DNA of 64,000 nucleotides from Phaeosaccion multiseriatum (lineage: Eukaryota > Ochrophyta, other classes): assembly GCA_965112735.1 (NCBI GenBank), contig OZ218955.1, positions 620,001-684,000 on the forward strand, given 5' to 3'. The translations under genes and the position numbers were made by a program. Under the pieces are notes generated by a model that ran no database searches, was not told the origin of the DNA, and saw only the letters and a program-made list of their open reading frames with translations. How positions within the stretch are numbered: position 1 is the stretch's first letter; every line of letters begins with the position of its first letter. Shown piece after piece: positions 61,498 through 64,000 of this stretch.

Positions 61498-64000
61498 TCA
61501 GCAGGCGAGGTAGGGCGTTTGTTTGAAGGGCGCAATAGGCACTCCAGCGAAATGCCAGGTCCCCGCTCCAGTAGTAGCAGTAGGGCCAGCACGGGAAGAA
61601 GGCGGGCGAACCACTTGGCCCCTGCTGGGTCGAGAGTTGTCCCCCACAATGCTGCCGGGCTTCACAATGCCGCCCCCTACCAGGCGACTCTCCCTACCGA
61701 GGACGACCGAGTGGCCGACCTTGATTGGGCGTAGCTCAACCTCTCCCAGCTGGATGGAGTGTGGAGATATCGTGACACCCCTCGAGACCATCACTCCCTC
61801 GCCAATGGTGATCAACTCAAGCTCCGTGTTCCACCTCGACTCAATGTACGCTGACATGCTCACGGAGGCACCCATGAGCCTGACGAAGAGGGGGTACAGA
61901 GGCGTGCCCAGCGTCCATGCCAATCGAGCGGACCCCAAGCTCTCCAGCAAGAGATACATGAAATACGCATCTCCTCTCCCACTCTCCCGTGAGAAGGAGG
62001 CTTCTCGCGTTCGGCCAAAGACCTTCTTAAATGCGATGCTGGAGCACACTTCGGCAACGTGAAACAGGAGCAGCGCCACTGGCAAGAGCAGAGTCTGCGT
62101 GTCGAAGCGGCTCCAGATGGCGATTTGCGGCCGGTCCAGGCCTACGTCTCCGCTGGCGTAGAAGTCGGTGATGGGCTGCTGGAAGAGATGAAGGAACTCG
62201 TAGGGAACGATGGCGCAGCAAAACAGCCTGGCGACATGCACTGCCACAACAAGCATGCTCAGCAGGGTACGCATTCCCAACCTCCTTCCTCCCCTCGCCC
62301 GCCACCCCTGCTCCTCCTCGTCTGCACCTGCTCCATGGTGCTCGCTCTTCTTCACCTTCTCGCGCCCCTTTCCTCGGTTGTACGTTGTGGCGGGCGAGAC
62401 CCGGGCAGGCAGGCCTGTCATTATGGCCCCCTCGGGTACCTCGGCTCCCTCAGGCACGCAGGAGCAGGAGGTGATGAGCGCACGACGTCCCAGGGAGGCG
62501 CCCGCCCCAATGATGGTCTTGTCGCCAAGCGTGGCGCCTTCACCGACGGAGCAGCCCAGCAGTACGCCAGTGCCACTACAGGGCATTGGGCAGTGATTGC
62601 AGATTGCCAGTAGAGGGGGAAGAGGAAGGAGGAGAGAGAATCGGAAGGAAGAAGCTTGTTGGACGAGGCGGCCGGTCGGAAGATAAACGACAGACATAGA
62701 CACTACTGAGCCATCGCATGCACTGGCCTTAGTCAGCTCCCCCACCCCCCAGACTTACCTGCTCTCTGTGTGGAGCGTCAGGCCGCTCCCTAAGAAGGCG
62801 TTTGCCCCAATGTCCAGCGTGTCAGGGTCACTGAGCACCACTGCACCGCCGATGGACGCACTCCAGCTGATGGACGCGCCAAGGAGCTTGTACCACAAGA
62901 CCATCAGCTCCGTGCCGGAGAAGAAGCTCATCATGAGCAGGTGCGAGAGTCCTGTCAGCCGATTGGCAGTCTCCCGACGGGCGAGCGCACAGGTAGACAT
63001 GTCATTCATTTGCCGACCCTTGCTCAGTTTGCCGACGAGCACCCACTTCAAGACCACGCCCACGATCACGGCAGTAGTGCTGATGATTGCCAACCAGAGG
63101 AAGAGCAGGAGGATACCAGTGTAGCGCCCAGCGCTGACCTTGTTGGAAGCCTCTAGCTGGAATGCGATTGCCGCCAGGAAGCCTGGCAGGAGCGTGATGG
63201 CTAAGCACGTGCCAAGCAACATGAGCTGCATCCAGCCCTTGGATGCCAGCGCTGGTCCTCTGATAGGGGGCTGTTGAGGCGGTATGCGAATCGCCGCTGG
63301 ATTGCCCTCGTAGAGTCGCGCTCCCGCGAGCCGCGTGCCAGAGGGCACCGTCGCTTTCACTCCAATGGTGACATTGTCCTCAAGCCTCGCTCCTCCGTGG
63401 ACAGAGCTCACTGCTCCCAAGTCGCAGCCAGATCCGATCACCACCTGCATGCCGGACATGGAGGGGATATGGAGTGCAGATGGGGGTATCGTCACTATTG
63501 GCTCTGCAGACAACGATGGGAAGTGTGTGCATCCAAAGGTAGGCGCCACATACCGACACCGCCTGCTGCTGGCAGTAGCTACTTGGGCTCCCGCTCGCTC
63601 ACCTTGTCGTAGCTGATCCTCATGTCCCCAATCAGTGTCTTGGGGGAGATCATGACACTATCGCTCACAAGGCAGTTGTCGCCAATGTGTACCAAGTCAA
63701 ACTCGCTCAGGCGCACCTGCAAACAACAACGAGGATCAAGCAGCAGGGAAAGAGGACGACAAGCAAAGAGTGCTTTAGCTGCCGCCCGCTTCGTCTGCTT
63801 TGCTTCTTGCCACCTCCTCGCCCCGCACCGCACGAATAGCCCGGTAGACTACGGGCAGGTGGTTCCGTGGTTCCTTCTTACGGGTCACGTACCCCTGTCA
63901 GATCGCATCCGTCGCCGATGTGAGCTCCCATCATGCGGTACAGAGGCACGAGTACGACGGAGTCCGAGAGGGCAATCCCGACCAGCGGGTGGAAGAAGTA
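61498..64000 (-). CDS. Second multidomain enzyme, C-terminal part (truncated by window)
   Basis: Visible exons: 64000-63893 (partial), 63716-63603, 63501-62759 and 62575-61498. They correspond one-to-one to the last four exons of the enzyme at 47821-56844 and encode the membrane/left-handed-beta-helix terminus ([54 protein letters not shown]). Reading frames and splice sites are all intact. Differences from copy A are few: PQQPP for PKQPP, LLMMS for LLVMS, GQVVRPP for GQVIRPP, and a two-residue insertion near the C-terminus (GPTATTGAGT for GSTAGAGT). The intron between the last two exons differs by small indels. The catalytic domains lie beyond the window, so whether this copy is complete cannot be said. 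Confidence 0.8.

Larger units (their letters stand above)
60128..64000. repeat. Segmental duplication, copy B (runs off window)
   Basis: Direct repeat of 46398-50321. Position 64000 corresponds to about 50321 in copy A, so the duplicated block continues beyond the window. Confidence 0.95.

Overview
This window is nuclear DNA from a eukaryote with intron-rich, GC-rich genes full of simple repeats. The best guess is a photosynthetic stramenopile (ochrophyte alga). Three things point that way. One gene product (42065-44018) starts with a signal peptide ending in an ASAF-type motif, the plastid-import signature of algae with red-derived secondary plastids. Another (4079-8132) is a WRKY19-like C-x4-C/C-x2-H zinc-finger protein of the kind common in stramenopiles. 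A dynein-2 intermediate chain (8607-16773) implies a ciliated or flagellated stage, which argues against flagella-less lineages. The lineage is inferred; no ribosomal or organellar marker is present. All gene models were assembled by hand from reading frames, GT-AG junctions and protein-family resemblance.

Layout. 0-4 kb: an ankyrin-repeat gene (-). 4-8.1 kb: the zinc-finger protein (-), sharing a 474-bp divergent promoter with 8.6-16.8 kb: WDR60/DYNC2I1 (+, 12 exons). 17.1-23.2 kb: a DHCR24-like delta-24 sterol reductase (+, 13 exons). 23.4-28.3 kb: a chromatin/transcription protein combining AT-hooks, PHD finger, AP2 domain and a second PHD finger (-). 28.3-30.3 kb: apparently non-coding. 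30.3-38.5 kb: an ankyrin-DHHC protein S-acyltransferase (+) with a frame break in a G-run. 38.9-40.9 kb: prenylcysteine-oxidase-like (+). 42.1-44.0 kb: plastid FKBP isomerase (-), 126 bp head-to-head with 44.1-47.5 kb: FAD monooxygenase (+).

47.8-57 kb (-) carries the most striking gene: a multidomain enzyme with fatty-acyl-AMP-ligase (FAAL), carrier protein, ketosynthase, second carrier protein, and a membrane/left-handed-beta-helix terminus like the NRPS terminal domain of the Pls/PosA family. The module starting in the (GT)n of the monooxygenase intron at 46.4 kb is repeated, nearly identical, from 60.13 kb to the window end. The copy therefore contains the last two monooxygenase exons and the C-terminal exons of a second multidomain enzyme. 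The junction joins the 5' half of a histone-deacetylase-like gene (58.8-60.13 kb) in frame to the 3' end of the monooxygenase, consistent with unequal exchange between two GT microsatellites. An older relic of the FAAL C-terminus lies at 57.13-57.44 kb.

Across the window, a short DNA word (CAGTTGGTGATACAGCAG and its complement) recurs about a dozen times in exons and introns, on both strands and in several reading frames. This looks like an interspersed sequence family rather than a protein motif. Two other short word families recur as well.
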